43,062 bases of DNA, taken from NCBI GenBank assembly GCA_902607475.1, contig CACLKH010000007.1, positions 1 to 43,062 of the forward strand, given 5' to 3'. Each line of letters begins with the position of its first letter. The first letter of the stretch is position 1. Below are positions 1-8,700 of the stretch, piece after piece. The translations under genes and the position numbers were made by a program. The DNA is from an uncultured Alphaproteobacteria bacterium. Its GTDB lineage: Bacteria > Pseudomonadota > Alphaproteobacteria > GCA-002720895. The notes beneath the pieces were generated by a model. The model saw only the letters and a program-made list of their open reading frames with translations. It did no database searches and was not told the DNA's origin.

Positions 1-2
1 TC

Positions 3-3000
3 CCACAAGGATTTTTTAAAGATTATATAAGATCATTAGGAGTAATCCCTTCAAAGAAAAAAATTGCTGTTGGTATGATATTTTTACCTAGAACCGATAT
101 GGTTTCTCAAGAAATATGTAGAACAATCACTGAACGGGAAATTATTAATTCAGGAAATAAGATTTATTGTTGGAGGTCTGTTCCAGTTAATTTAAGTGCA
201 GTAGGTCAAAAAGCTAATGATAACAGACCTGAGATTGAGCAAATATTTTTTGAAAATACTAAAAATTTAAACGATGAAGATTATGAAAAAGAATTATTTA
301 TTTTAAGAAGAAAAATTGAAAAAAGAATACCACCTAATGCAAAAAAAGATTTCTATATATGTTCTTTATCATCTAAATCTATTGTATATAAAGGCATGTT
401 TCTTGCCGAGCAAATTGATAAATTTTATCCGGATCTAACCCATGAAGAATTTATTTCAAATTTTGCAATTTTTCATCAAAGATATTCAACAAATACTTTT
501 CCAACTTGGTCTTTAGCACAACCTTTTAGGGTTTTGGCTCATAATGGTGAGATAAATACGATTCAAGGAAATATAAACTGGTCAGTAATCCATGAATCTA
601 AAATGTTTTCTGAAAATTTAGGAGATAATATAAAAGAAATTTTTCCTATAATTCAAGATGGTGCGTCTGATTCAGCTGCTTTAGATTCTTTTTATGAGCT
701 TCTGTTAAATTGTGGAAAAGATTTGCCTATGATCAAAGCATTAACTATCCCAGAGGCAAAGAATAAAAATCAAAGTACAAAAGTTGAAGATTTTTTTGAA
801 TATTGTTATTCAGTTTTAGAACCTTGGGATGGACCAGCAGCTATAGCGGCTTATGGAAAAGACTGGGTTATAGCTGGTATGGATAGAAATGGTTTTAGAC
901 CAATGAGGTATACAATTACAAGAAATAATATTTTATTTGTTGGTTCAGAAACTGGAATGGTTCATATAGACGATGCTGATATTAGACAAAAGGGGCATCT
1001 TGGTCCAGGGCAAATAATAGGAGTAAATTTAAAAGAAGGTAAATTTTTTAGTCCAGATGATATTAAGAACGATTTAGTAAATCGTCATCCATATCATAAG
1101 TGGTTAAAAAAAACTAAAAAATTTGTTCTGAAAAAAGATATTAAACAAAACGATTTTTTTTATTTTAAAGAAGATGATTTAAAGAAAAGGCAAATGGCAG
1201 CTGGGTGGAATATTGAAGATTTAGAATTAATTTTAGACCCAATGTCATTAGAAAAAAAAGAAGCTGTTGGTTCAATGGGAGATGATACCCCTATAACTCT
1301 ACTATCAAAAAATTATCGTGGTTTATATCCATTTTTTAGACAAAATTTTAGCCAAGTAACTAACCCACCTATGGATTCATTAAGAGAAACTAATGTTATG
1401 TCTTTAAATACAAGACTTGGAAATTTATGCAATATTTTAGAAGAAAGTGAATCTCAATGTAATTTTATATTACTTGATTCTCCTTTTTTATTTACATCAG
1501 AATATGAATATTTAAAAAATAAATTAAAAAATAAATCAAAAGAAATTGATTGTACTTTTGTTATTAATGAAAAAAATGAAAATTTAGAAAAATCTATAAA
1601 AAGAATTCAACAGGAAGCAGAAGATTCAGTAAGAAGCGGGGTAGAACATATTTTATTAACTGATCGTAAGGTTAATTTGAAAAATGTAGCGATTCCAATG
1701 CCTTTAGCGGTTGGAGCAGTACATACTCATTTAGTTAATGAGGGGCTTAGAAGTTTTACATCAATTAATGTACAAGCATCAGATGTTTTAGATGTTCATT
1801 CTTTTGCTGTTCTGATTGGAGTTGGTGCCACAACTATAAACCCATATTTAGCTGAAAGAACAATATTGAATAGATATAAAAAAAATAACTATTTAGGTAT
1901 AAGCTCAAAAGATATTTTAGAAAATTATAAATCATCTATTAATAAAGGAATTCTAAAAACAATGTCTAAAATGGGTATTTCTGTTTTAAGTTCTTATAGA
2001 GCAGGATACAATTTTGAAGCTCTTGGTTTAAATAGAACTTTAGTAGCAGATTTATTTCCTGGTATGCCATCAAGGATATCTGGATTAAGATTTCATGAAA
2101 TAGAAAATAGAGTTATAAATTTACATTCTAAGGCTTTTAATGAACAATTTTTATCTTTACCTATTGGAGGATATTATAAGTTTAGAAAAAATGGAGAAAA
2201 TCATTATTATCAACCAACTTTAATACATACCTTACAAACTGCAGTTAGTAACAATTCTTATAAAAAATTTAAAATTTATAGTGAAGGAATAGATAATCTT
2301 CCATTAATTAATATTAGGGATTTGTTTGCATTTAGAAATTCAAAAAATAAGGTTTCTCTAAATAAAGTTGAATCTGAAGGAAATATTTGTAAAAGATTTG
2401 GTAGTGGAAGCATGTCACATGGCGCATTATCTAAAGAAGCTCATGAAACTTTAGCAATTGCAATGAATAGAATGGAAGCTTATTCTTGTAGCGGCGAAGG
2501 TGGAGAGGATGAAGGAAGAATTAAAAAACTACCAAATGGAGATAGTAAAAATTCTAGAGTAAAACAAATTGCATCAGGGAGATTTGGTGTTACAGCAAAA
2601 TATTTAAACAGTTGTAAAGAAATTGAAATTAAAATGGCCCAAGGAGCCAAGCCTGGAGAAGGAGGACAGCTACCGGGATTTAAAGTATCAGAAGAAATAG
2701 CAAAATTAAGATACTCAACTAAAGGTGTAACATTAATTTCACCTCCTCCACACCACGATATTTATTCAATTGAAGATCTCGCGCAACTTATTTATGATTT
2801 GAAACAAATAAATCCTAAAGCTAGAGTTTGTGTAAAATTAGTCTCACGCTCTGGAATTGGAACTATAGCAGCTGGTGTTGCAAAAGCAAAAGCAGATACA
2901 ATTTTGATATCTGGACATTCTGGTGGAACTGGAGCAAGCCCCCAAACAAGTATTAAATATGCTGGAACACCATGGGAGTTAGGTTTATCTGAAGTACATC

Positions 3001-4292
3001 AAATTTTAGTTGCTAATAATTTACGTCACAAAGTTCGATTACGAACTGATGGAGGTATAAAAACCGGAAAAGATATTATCATTGCATCTATATTAGGAGC
3101 AGAAGAATATGGTATTGGAACAACTTCCTTAGTTGCAATGGGGTGTATATTAGTTAGACAATGCCATAGTGATGTATGTCCAGTTGGTATATGTACGCAA
3201 AAACCTGAATTAAGAAAAAAATTTGAAGGTACTCCAGAAAAAGTTATAAATCTTTTTTCATTTATTGCTAGGGAGACAAGAGAAATATTATCTAAATTAG
3301 GATTTAAATCTATAAATGAAATTATTGGAAGAACAGAATTAATTAGACAAATTAGTAAAGAAAACATAACAGTTAATACTATTGATTTGAATTCTCTTTT
3401 AGTCAAAGCAGAGTCTAAAAATCCAGTATACTGTACTGTAAAAAAAAGAAATGAAGTTCCAGAAAGTTTAGATAAAAAAATTATTAACGACTTCTTAGAT
3501 ATAAGAAAAAAAAATAAATTAAAAAAAATAAATTTAAATTATTTAGTAAAAAATACAGACAGAGCTATTGGAGCAAAATTATCCTCATATATTACTAATA
3601 ACAAATTAGAAATAAATGAAAATTTAAGAATTCAAGTTAAATTAAGTGGAAGTGCCGGACAATCTTTAGGCGCTTTTCTTGTAAAACAGATTGAATTTTT
3701 TGTTGAAGGGGACGCAAATGATTATGTAGGAAAAGGTTTAAGTGGAGGTAAAATAATAATTAAACCTGGTAAAAACTCCAAATTTATTCCTCATGAGAAC
3801 ATAATTATTGGTAACACGGTATTATATGGAGCAACTAGCGGAGAACTATTCGCTAATGGCCAAGCAGGTGAAAGATTTGCAGTTAGAAATTCGGGAGCAA
3901 ATGCTGTTATTGAGGGGTGTAGTAATAATGGTTGTGAGTATATGACTGGAGGAACGGTTGTGATTTTAGGAAAAGTAGGTGAAAATTTTGCTGCTGGTAT
4001 GACAGGTGGTATGGCTTTTGTGTATGATCCAAATAATTTTTTTTCTAATTATGTCAATTATGAGTCAGTATTTTGTTGCAAATTAGAAAAATCCTATTGG
4101 GAAAATGTTTTGAAAGAATTAGTAGATCGACATATTAGATTTACTAACTCTATGATAGCAAAGGAAATAATTGCAAATTGGGAAATAGAAAAAAATAATT
4201 TTTGGCAAGTAGTGCCAAATGAAGTGTTGGAAACAATAAAACATCCTGTGTCTTCTCAAAATAACAAAGATTTAGAAAAGAAGATGGCTTAA
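3..4292 (+). CDS. gltB: Glutamate synthase (GOGAT) large subunit, 5' end outside window
   Basis: Makes glutamate from glutamine and 2-oxoglutarate with the small subunit GltD. The frame is open from base 3 through the ATG at 75, so the N-terminus, including the catalytic Cys of the glutaminase domain, lies upstream. About 1,430 residues are visible of a family of about 1,500. Domains in order: rest of the class II amidotransferase domain (AHNGEINT near base 540), central domain, FMN-binding synthase domain (GSGSMSHGALS near base 2400; GAKPGEGGQLPG near 2645; SGHSGGTGASPQTS near 2910), and the C-terminal GXGXG beta-helix (from about 3650). The 3Fe-4S cluster cysteines are seen as C-x5-C-x4-C, followed by x4-C, near 3144-3192. 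The next gene is convergent, so gltD does not follow; it could be upstream or elsewhere. Family assignment is essentially certain. Confidence 0.97.
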   Translation, partial: PQGFFKDYIRSLGVIPSKKKIAVGMIFLPRTDMVSQEICRTITEREIINSGNKIYCWRSVPVNLSAVGQKANDNRPEIEQIFFENTKNLNDEDYEKELFILRRKIEKRIPPNAKKDFYICSLSSKSIVYKGMFLAEQIDKFYPDLTHEEFISNFAIFHQRYSTNTFPTWSLAQPFRVLAHNGEINTIQGNINWSVIHESKMFSENLGDNIKEIFPIIQDGASDSAALDSFYELLLNCGKDLPMIKALTIPEAKNKNQSTKVEDFFEYCYSVLEPWDGPAAIAAYGKDWVIAGMDRNGFRPMRYTITRNNILFVGSETGMVHIDDADIRQKGHLGPGQIIGVNLKEGKFFSPDDIKNDLVNRHPYHKWLKKTKKFVLKKDIKQNDFFYFKEDDLKKRQMAAGWNIEDLELILDPMSLEKKEAVGSMGDDTPITLLSKNYRGLYPFFRQNFSQVTNPPMDSLRETNVMSLNTRLGNLCNILEESESQCNFILLDSPFLFTSEYEYLKNKLKNKSKEIDCTFVINEKNENLEKSIKRIQQEAEDSVRSGVEHILLTDRKVNLKNVAIPMPLAVGAVHTHLVNEGLRSFTSINVQASDVLDVHSFAVLIGVGATTINPYLAERTILNRYKKNNYLGISSKDILENYKSSINKGILKTMSKMGISVLSSYRAGYNFEALGLNRTLVADLFPGMPSRISGLRFHEIENRVINLHSKAFNEQFLSLPIGGYYKFRKNGENHYYQPTLIHTLQTAVSNNSYKKFKIYSEGIDNLPLINIRDLFAFRNSKNKVSLNKVESEGNICKRFGSGSMSHGALSKEAHETLAIAMNRMEAYSCSGEGGEDEGRIKKLPNGDSKNSRVKQIASGRFGVTAKYLNSCKEIEIKMAQGAKPGEGGQLPGFKVSEEIAKLRYSTKGVTLISPPPHHDIYSIEDLAQLIYDLKQINPKARVCVKLVSRSGIGTIAAGVAKAKADTILISGHSGGTGASPQTSIKYAGTPWELGLSEVHQILVANNLRHKVRLRTDGGIKTGKDIIIASILGAEEYGIGTTSLVAMGCILVRQCHSDVCPVGICTQKPELRKKFEGTPEKVINLFSFIARETREILSKLGFKSINEIIGRTELIRQISKENITVNTIDLNSLLVKAESKNPVYCTVKKRNEVPESLDKKIINDFLDIRKKNKLKKINLNYLVKNTDRAIGAKLSSYITNNKLEINENLRIQVKLSGSAGQSLGAFLVKQIEFFVEGDANDYVGKGLSGGKIIIKPGKNSKFIPHENIIIGNTVLYGATSGELFANGQAGERFAVRNSGANAVIEGCSNNGCEYMTGGTVVILGKVGENFAAGMTGGMAFVYDPNNFFSNYVNYESVFCCKLEKSYWENVLKELVDRHIRFTNSMIAKEIIANWEIEKNNFWQVVPNEVLETIKHPVSSQNNKDLEKKMA

Positions 4293-4305
4293 ATTAAAAA
4301 AATTT

Positions 4306-4908
4306 TTATTTATCCCATATTTCAGGTTTTTTTGTACACACAGCGTCTATATGTATTTTTTTTTTTTGAATAAGATTTTTTAATTTTTTTATACTTTGTA
4401 AAGAGTTCTTTTTTACTAATTCAGGAGAGACAATACATATATTAATTTTTTTCTTTCTTAAAATATTAGAAATTGATTTATTTAATGAAAATTTGTTAAA
4501 GTAGTCTACCCAAACCCATTTAACTTTATTTTTTAGGTTGTAAGCAGTTTTTATATCTTCATATTCAGAAAATCTCACAGCACATCTTTTTTCTTTAGAA
4601 TTTATGGTTTTTACAAGAAATGGAAACGATTGGTCAAGAAAGAAAAATTCTTTTATATTTTCTTTTTTTAAAATTTTTCTTATATATCTTTCCAAACCCT
4701 CTTCTTTAATATTAATTATTAAAAATTTATGATTAAATTTTTTAATCCAATTATTAAGAGTTTCCCCATCACTCATTGGATCATGATTTAAAACAATTTT
4801 ATTATTATAACTTCTAACATCTATTTCAACACCGTACTTTATTGGTGTATCAATCAACTGCTTAATTGTATTTTTTCTGTGGCAAATTATTAATGGTTTT
4901 AAATACAA
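4306..4908 (-). CDS. GDPD / PI-PLC-like TIM-barrel phosphodiesterase, short form
   Basis: A 200-residue protein resembling the glycerophosphodiester phosphodiesterase superfamily. It has an N-terminal ICHRKNT (His-Arg), then GVEIDV followed by NHDP, matching the conserved H-R, E-x-D and H-D metal/catalytic signature of GDPD enzymes. The C-terminus (DAVCTKKPE) sits where family members usually have a G-x-D-G-x-x-T-D-x-P end. It is shorter than typical GDPDs (about 240-250 aa) and has no signal peptide. The start is TTG; no ATG precedes the conserved His-Arg. It begins 4 nt after the GT2 stop, so the two are probably co-translated. The substrate is unknown. Glycan-locus context suggests a phosphodiester-linked glycan or lipid head group, but that is inference. 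Confidence 0.7.
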   Translation of the reverse strand: MYLKPLIICHRKNTIKQLIDTPIKYGVEIDVRSYNNKIVLNHDPMSDGETLNNWIKKFNHKFLIINIKEEGLERYIRKILKKENIKEFFFLDQSFPFLVKTINSKEKRCAVRFSEYEDIKTAYNLKNKVKWVWVDYFNKFSLNKSISNILRKKKINICIVSPELVKKNSLQSIKKLKNLIQKKKIHIDAVCTKKPEIWDK

Positions 4909-4912
4909 AATA

Positions 4913-5614
4913 CTACTTACAATTCTTATTTAATTGAAAACTATAGTTTATAGTCCTTTTTATTAATTTCATTTTATTTTTAAAGCTTGTATTCCAATTT
5001 GATAATCCAAATTTTCTTTTGTAAAATTTCACAGGATACCGATAAATTTTTAGTTTTTGTTTTTTAGCATTATAATAAAAAAATAAATCAAATGAAAAAT
5101 CCAGCGGTATATTATGTAACTTTTTAAGAAATTTTTTATGGATTATATTAGGTTGAGCATTAATATCCCAAAAAATTTTTTTTAATAAGACCATTTCAAA
5201 AACAGACATTGCAGTTGTAAAAAAAATATCTGTAAGCGGTCTACCTAATCTAATTCCTTTAATAAAGATTTTTGTAGACAATTCTTTTTTATATTTTTCA
5301 AACCCTAAAATTACATCGTAAGGATCAGTTTGTAAATCAGCATGTGTCCATGCTATAAAGATCCCTTTGGCTTTTTTTAAACCTTGAAGAATACCATTTC
5401 CATAACCTATATTTTTTTTTAATTTGATTATTTTAAGAAAATTATAACTTTTCTTTAAATTTACCAATATTGATTGTGTTGAATCATTAGAACCATTATT
5501 TACTATAATTAATTCTATATCTTTACGTTTTAATTTTTTAGAAAATTTTTTTACAAGTATTGGAAGACTTTTTGACTCATTAAAAGATGGAATTACGATA
5601 GATAAGTTTATCAT
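4913..5614 (-). CDS. Family 2 (GT-A) glycosyltransferase
   Basis: A 233-residue GT2 glycosyltransferase. The N-terminus LSIVIPSFNES is the typical nucleotide-binding start, GSNDST follows, and HADLQTDP is the DxD-like metal/NDP-sugar motif of the dolichyl-phosphate-mannose-synthase-like branch. It is short, with no C-terminal membrane segment, so it is probably a soluble or peripheral inner-membrane enzyme. It lies 4 nt upstream of the GDPD-like gene and is divergent from the sugar kinase (44 nt gap). Likely role: sugar transfer to a lipid carrier or surface glycan. Donor and acceptor cannot be read from the sequence. Confidence 0.85.
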   Translation of the reverse strand: MINLSIVIPSFNESKSLPILVKKFSKKLKRKDIELIIVNNGSNDSTQSILVNLKKSYNFLKIIKLKKNIGYGNGILQGLKKAKGIFIAWTHADLQTDPYDVILGFEKYKKELSTKIFIKGIRLGRPLTDIFFTTAMSVFEMVLLKKIFWDINAQPNIIHKKFLKKLHNIPLDFSFDLFFYYNAKKQKLKIYRYPVKFYKRKFGLSNWNTSFKNKMKLIKRTINYSFQLNKNCK

Positions 5615-5658
5615 TTTAAAAAAGAAAATAATATAATTAATACTATTATTATAAAAAT

Positions 5659-7017
5659 ATGAATAAAAAAATGATAGTAAATATAGTTTTAGATATAGGA
5701 AAAACTAATACAAAAATTTTTTTATTTAATACAAATAATAAAATAATAAAAACTTATTTTAAAAATTTTCAATCTAAAAAAATAAATAAACATTTATCAA
5801 TCTTAGATACTGAAAATATTTGGATTTGGTTAAATAAAAGAATTAATTTAATTTTAAAAAAATATGTAATTGGAGAATTAATACCAATCTGCCATGGTTC
5901 TGCCATTGCCTTTATTTCAAATAAAGATAAATTACTTCACGGTATAATTGATTATGAAAGTAATTTAGGAAATTTAAATTCAAGTTATAAAAAAATTTTA
6001 CCGCCATTTTATGAAACTTACACTCCTTTATTAGATGGCGGTTTAAATCTTGGTAAACAAATTTTTTTTTTGTACAAAAAGAAAAAAGAAATTATAAACA
6101 ACACAAAATATATTTTAAATTACCCTCAATACTGGAATTGGAAATTATGTGGTAAATATAGTTCAGAAATTTCTTATATTGGTTGCCATTCGCATCTTTG
6201 GAATTTTAAAAAAAATACTTATTCCTCATTATTAAAAAAGATGAAAATAGAAAAAAAATTTCCAAAGTTTAATAATGCTGGAAAAGATTTAAAAAATTCT
6301 TTTTTTAGTCCTAAAACTAGAATTTTAAATGGAATGCATGATACAAATGCTTCATATATTTTATATAAAAAATTATTTTTTAATAAATTTACTCTTATTT
6401 CTACTGGCACATGGTTTGTTATTATTAATAATTCTGCAAAAAAAAGTTCTTTAAAATCAAATAAAGATATGTTGGCTAATATAGATATATACGGAAAAAC
6501 ATTACCTACAATTAGACTTATGGGTGGTAGAGAATTTGAAATTTTATGTAAAAAATTTAAAGTTAGTAAAAATTTTAATTTGACATTAAATAAAAGTTCT
6601 TTTTCAAATATTTACAGTAATTTAATTTTACCAAGTTTTGCAATGTCCGGACCTTTCAGTAAAAAAAAAGGTATAATTAAGAATTTTTCTGAATTATCAA
6701 AAAAGAATAAATACTTGCATATATGCTTATACATTTCGTTTATGATAAATTATTGTCTAGATCTTATATTTAGTAAAAATAATATTATTATTGATGGAAC
6801 TTTGATTAAAAATAAAGTAATTCTTCAAATATTATCTACTCTTAGAAAAAAACAAAATATTTATATTAATTCCGAAAAATATGGTCCTGCTATTGGAGCT
6901 AGTCAATTTTTTAATTCTAATAAAAAAAAAACTTTTACTTTAAATAAGATAAAAAAATTCCACATATCAAATATCGATTTATATTATAAAAAGTGGCTAG
7001 ATAGAGTTAAGAATTAA
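5659..7017 (+). CDS. FGGY-family carbohydrate kinase (rhamnulokinase-like)
   Basis: A 452-residue sugar kinase of the ASKHA fold. It has the N-terminal phosphate-1 motif LDIGKTNTKIFLF. GMHDTNAS carries the expected catalytic Asp in the same kind of context as rhamnulokinases, and STGTWFVI forms the phosphate-2/ATP-binding region. A C-terminal GxxxGA-like segment (GPAIGAS) lies near residue 420. Length suits the family (450-500 aa). The ASRT-like gene starts 2 nt after its stop and the RhaI-type isomerase overlaps that one, so the three form one operon. With a rhamnose isomerase downstream, a ketose such as L-rhamnulose is the best-guess substrate. FGGY specificity cannot be fixed from sequence, and fuculose or xylulose remain possible. 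The protein is very Lys/Asn-rich, like its island neighbours. Confidence 0.82.
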   Translation: MNKKMIVNIVLDIGKTNTKIFLFNTNNKIIKTYFKNFQSKKINKHLSILDTENIWIWLNKRINLILKKYVIGELIPICHGSAIAFISNKDKLLHGIIDYESNLGNLNSSYKKILPPFYETYTPLLDGGLNLGKQIFFLYKKKKEIINNTKYILNYPQYWNWKLCGKYSSEISYIGCHSHLWNFKKNTYSSLLKKMKIEKKFPKFNNAGKDLKNSFFSPKTRILNGMHDTNASYILYKKLFFNKFTLISTGTWFVIINNSAKKSSLKSNKDMLANIDIYGKTLPTIRLMGGREFEILCKKFKVSKNFNLTLNKSSFSNIYSNLILPSFAMSGPFSKKKGIIKNFSELSKKNKYLHICLYISFMINYCLDLIFSKNNIIIDGTLIKNKVILQILSTLRKKQNIYINSEKYGPAIGASQFFNSNKKKTFTLNKIKKFHISNIDLYYKKWLDRVKN

Positions 7018-7019
7018 GA

Positions 7020-7418
7020 ATGACAAAAAAAATTGGAAAAAAAATATGGATATTCCCGGATGCTTATTTACCTTCAAAAGGCTCATTATATCCTTCATCA
7101 TCTAAATCAAAAGTTTATGGACACGAATCTCTTTGTATTATCAATCCGAATTTAGTTAAAATAAAATTAGAAATAAATTTTTATTTTGAAAATGATAAAC
7201 CTATCAAAGGTTTTTATCAATCTGTAGGTGCTGAAAGAAGTTTACATTTAAGATTAGATAAAATTAATATTCCTAATTACGGATCTTTACCAAGAGAAAA
7301 ACCTTATTCAATAATAGTTAAAAGCGATAAAAACGTTGTTATACAATTATCACGCTTAGATACTACAAGTAAATATAATTCATTTATGTCTGTATTGGGG
7401 TGGGGAGATGATGTTTAA
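7020..7418 (+). CDS. ASRT-superfamily beta-sandwich protein, predicted sugar binding
   Basis: A 132-residue protein recognisable as a relative of the Anabaena sensory rhodopsin transducer (ASRT, PF07100-type). Shared landmarks in order are an early G-x-x-x-W, a Y-x-P near residue 17, GHESLCIINP (ASRT has SHETVCILN), FYFENDKPI, a central ER-x-x-H-x-R-x, IPNYGSLPREKPYSIIVKS and QLSRLDT (ASRT has QHTRLD). No signal peptide or membrane span, so it is cytoplasmic. Published comparative genomics proposed that this superfamily binds sugars or related small molecules and sits in sugar-metabolism operons. Its position between a rhamnulokinase-like gene (2 nt gap) and a RhaI isomerase (11 nt overlap) fits that. 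A role in light sensing is not supported here. Confidence 0.8.
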   Translation: MTKKIGKKIWIFPDAYLPSKGSLYPSSSKSKVYGHESLCIINPNLVKIKLEINFYFENDKPIKGFYQSVGAERSLHLRLDKINIPNYGSLPREKPYSIIVKSDKNVVIQLSRLDTTSKYNSFMSVLGWGDDV

Positions 7419-8700
7419 AACAATAAGTAAAGAACAAATAGAAAATCATAATAAAAAAAATATTAATAATTTAAAAAAAGATTATGAATTCTTTTTAAAG
7501 AAAACTAAAGGTTTGGATATTAATATAAACAACATAAAGAAGGAATTAAAAAATTTCAGTATAGCATTACCATCATGGGGCCTTGGAACTGGAGGTACAA
7601 GATTTGGAAAATTTCCAATAGTAGGAGAACCAAATAATATCTTTGAAAAAATTGAAGATTGTGCTGTTATTAATGATTTAATAGGAATTACAAATTCAAT
7701 ATCATTACATTTCCCTTGGGATGATGTTGAAGATTTTAAAGAATTAAAAGAATTTACAAAATCTTATGGATTAAAATTTGATGCAGTAAATTCCAATACT
7801 TTTGAAGATTTTAAAGATTATAAACACTCATTTAAATTTGGAAGTTTAACTCACACAGATAAGAGTATTAGAGATAAAGCAATAGAGTTAAATATAGATT
7901 GTATAAAAAAAGGAGAAAAAATTGGATCAAAAGCTCTTACGGTTTGGATTCCTGATGGAACTAATTATCCAGGACAACAAGATTTTTCAAAATCATTAGA
8001 TAGATATATTAATTCGATGAAAAAAATATATTCAAAACTCCCATCAAGTTGGAAGATTTTTATTGAACATAAACCTTTTGAACCTGCATTTTATTCAACA
8101 GTAATTAATGATTGGGGCTCAAGTTATTATTGTGCAAAATTACTTGGGAAAAAAGCTTTTTGTTTAATTGACTTAGGACATCACTTACCAAATACAAATA
8201 TTGAAATGATTGTATCGAGATTAGCAGATATGAAAAAATTAGGAGGGTTTCATTTTAATGATAGTAAATACGGTGATGATGATCTTGATAGCGGGTCAAT
8301 AAATCCCTTTGCGCTTTTTTTAATTTTTAATGAATTAACAAATGCAAAGAAAAATAAAAAATTAAATTCCATTTCTTATATGATTGATCAATCTCATAAT
8401 ATAACTGACCCTATTGAAAGTTTAATAATGAGTGCAATAGAAATTCAAAGAGCTTTTGCAAAATCACTTTTAATAAATTATAAAATTTTAGAAAAATTTC
8501 AGAAGAAAAACGATGCTATATTTTCTTTAAATCATTTAAAAAATGCTTTTAATATTGATGTAACTCCATTATTACAAATGATAAGATATGAGTCAGGAAA
8601 TGTTATAAATCCTTTAGAATTTTACAGAAATTTTAATTATAGAAAGAAGAAGTCTAAAATAAGAAAAAAAAAATTTGATATATCTGCTACAATACTCTAA
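7408..8700 (+). CDS. rhaI: L-rhamnose isomerase, RhaI (alphaproteobacterial/Pseudomonas) type
   Basis: Aldose-ketose isomerase with a xylose-isomerase-like TIM barrel, 430 residues. Hallmarks of the RhaI branch: LPSWGLGTGGTRFGKFP near residue 55, SLHFPWDDV, AVNSNTFED, SKALTVWIPDGTNYPGQ, IEHKPFEPAFYST (metal Glu), DLGHHLPNTNIEM (metal Asp/His), HFNDSKYGDDDLD (metal Asp) and MIDQSHNITDPIESL. All catalytic and metal residues appear intact. Known RhaI enzymes convert L-rhamnose to L-rhamnulose and accept other aldoses such as L-lyxose and L-mannose, so the true substrate may differ. Two adjacent ATGs (7408, 7411) lie inside the ASRT-like reading frame, giving an overlap of up to 11 nt. The 3' end overlaps the convergent nucleotidylyltransferase gene by 14 nt. 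Confidence 0.93.
   Translation: MMFKTISKEQIENHNKKNINNLKKDYEFFLKKTKGLDININNIKKELKNFSIALPSWGLGTGGTRFGKFPIVGEPNNIFEKIEDCAVINDLIGITNSISLHFPWDDVEDFKELKEFTKSYGLKFDAVNSNTFEDFKDYKHSFKFGSLTHTDKSIRDKAIELNIDCIKKGEKIGSKALTVWIPDGTNYPGQQDFSKSLDRYINSMKKIYSKLPSSWKIFIEHKPFEPAFYSTVINDWGSSYYCAKLLGKKAFCLIDLGHHLPNTNIEMIVSRLADMKKLGGFHFNDSKYGDDDLDSGSINPFALFLIFNELTNAKKNKKLNSISYMIDQSHNITDPIESLIMSAIEIQRAFAKSLLINYKILEKFQKKNDAIFSLNHLKNAFNIDVTPLLQMIRYESGNVINPLEFYRNFNYRKKKSKIRKKKFDISATIL

Noticed and set aside
3026-3406. 126-aa antisense frame inside gltB
   Set aside because: Opposite to the strongly conserved FMN and Fe-S region of gltB; no recognisable domain.
7020-7418. Role as a light-sensing (rhodopsin) transducer
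   Set aside because: No rhodopsin gene nearby and the operon is sugar metabolism; the family also occurs in organisms without rhodopsins.
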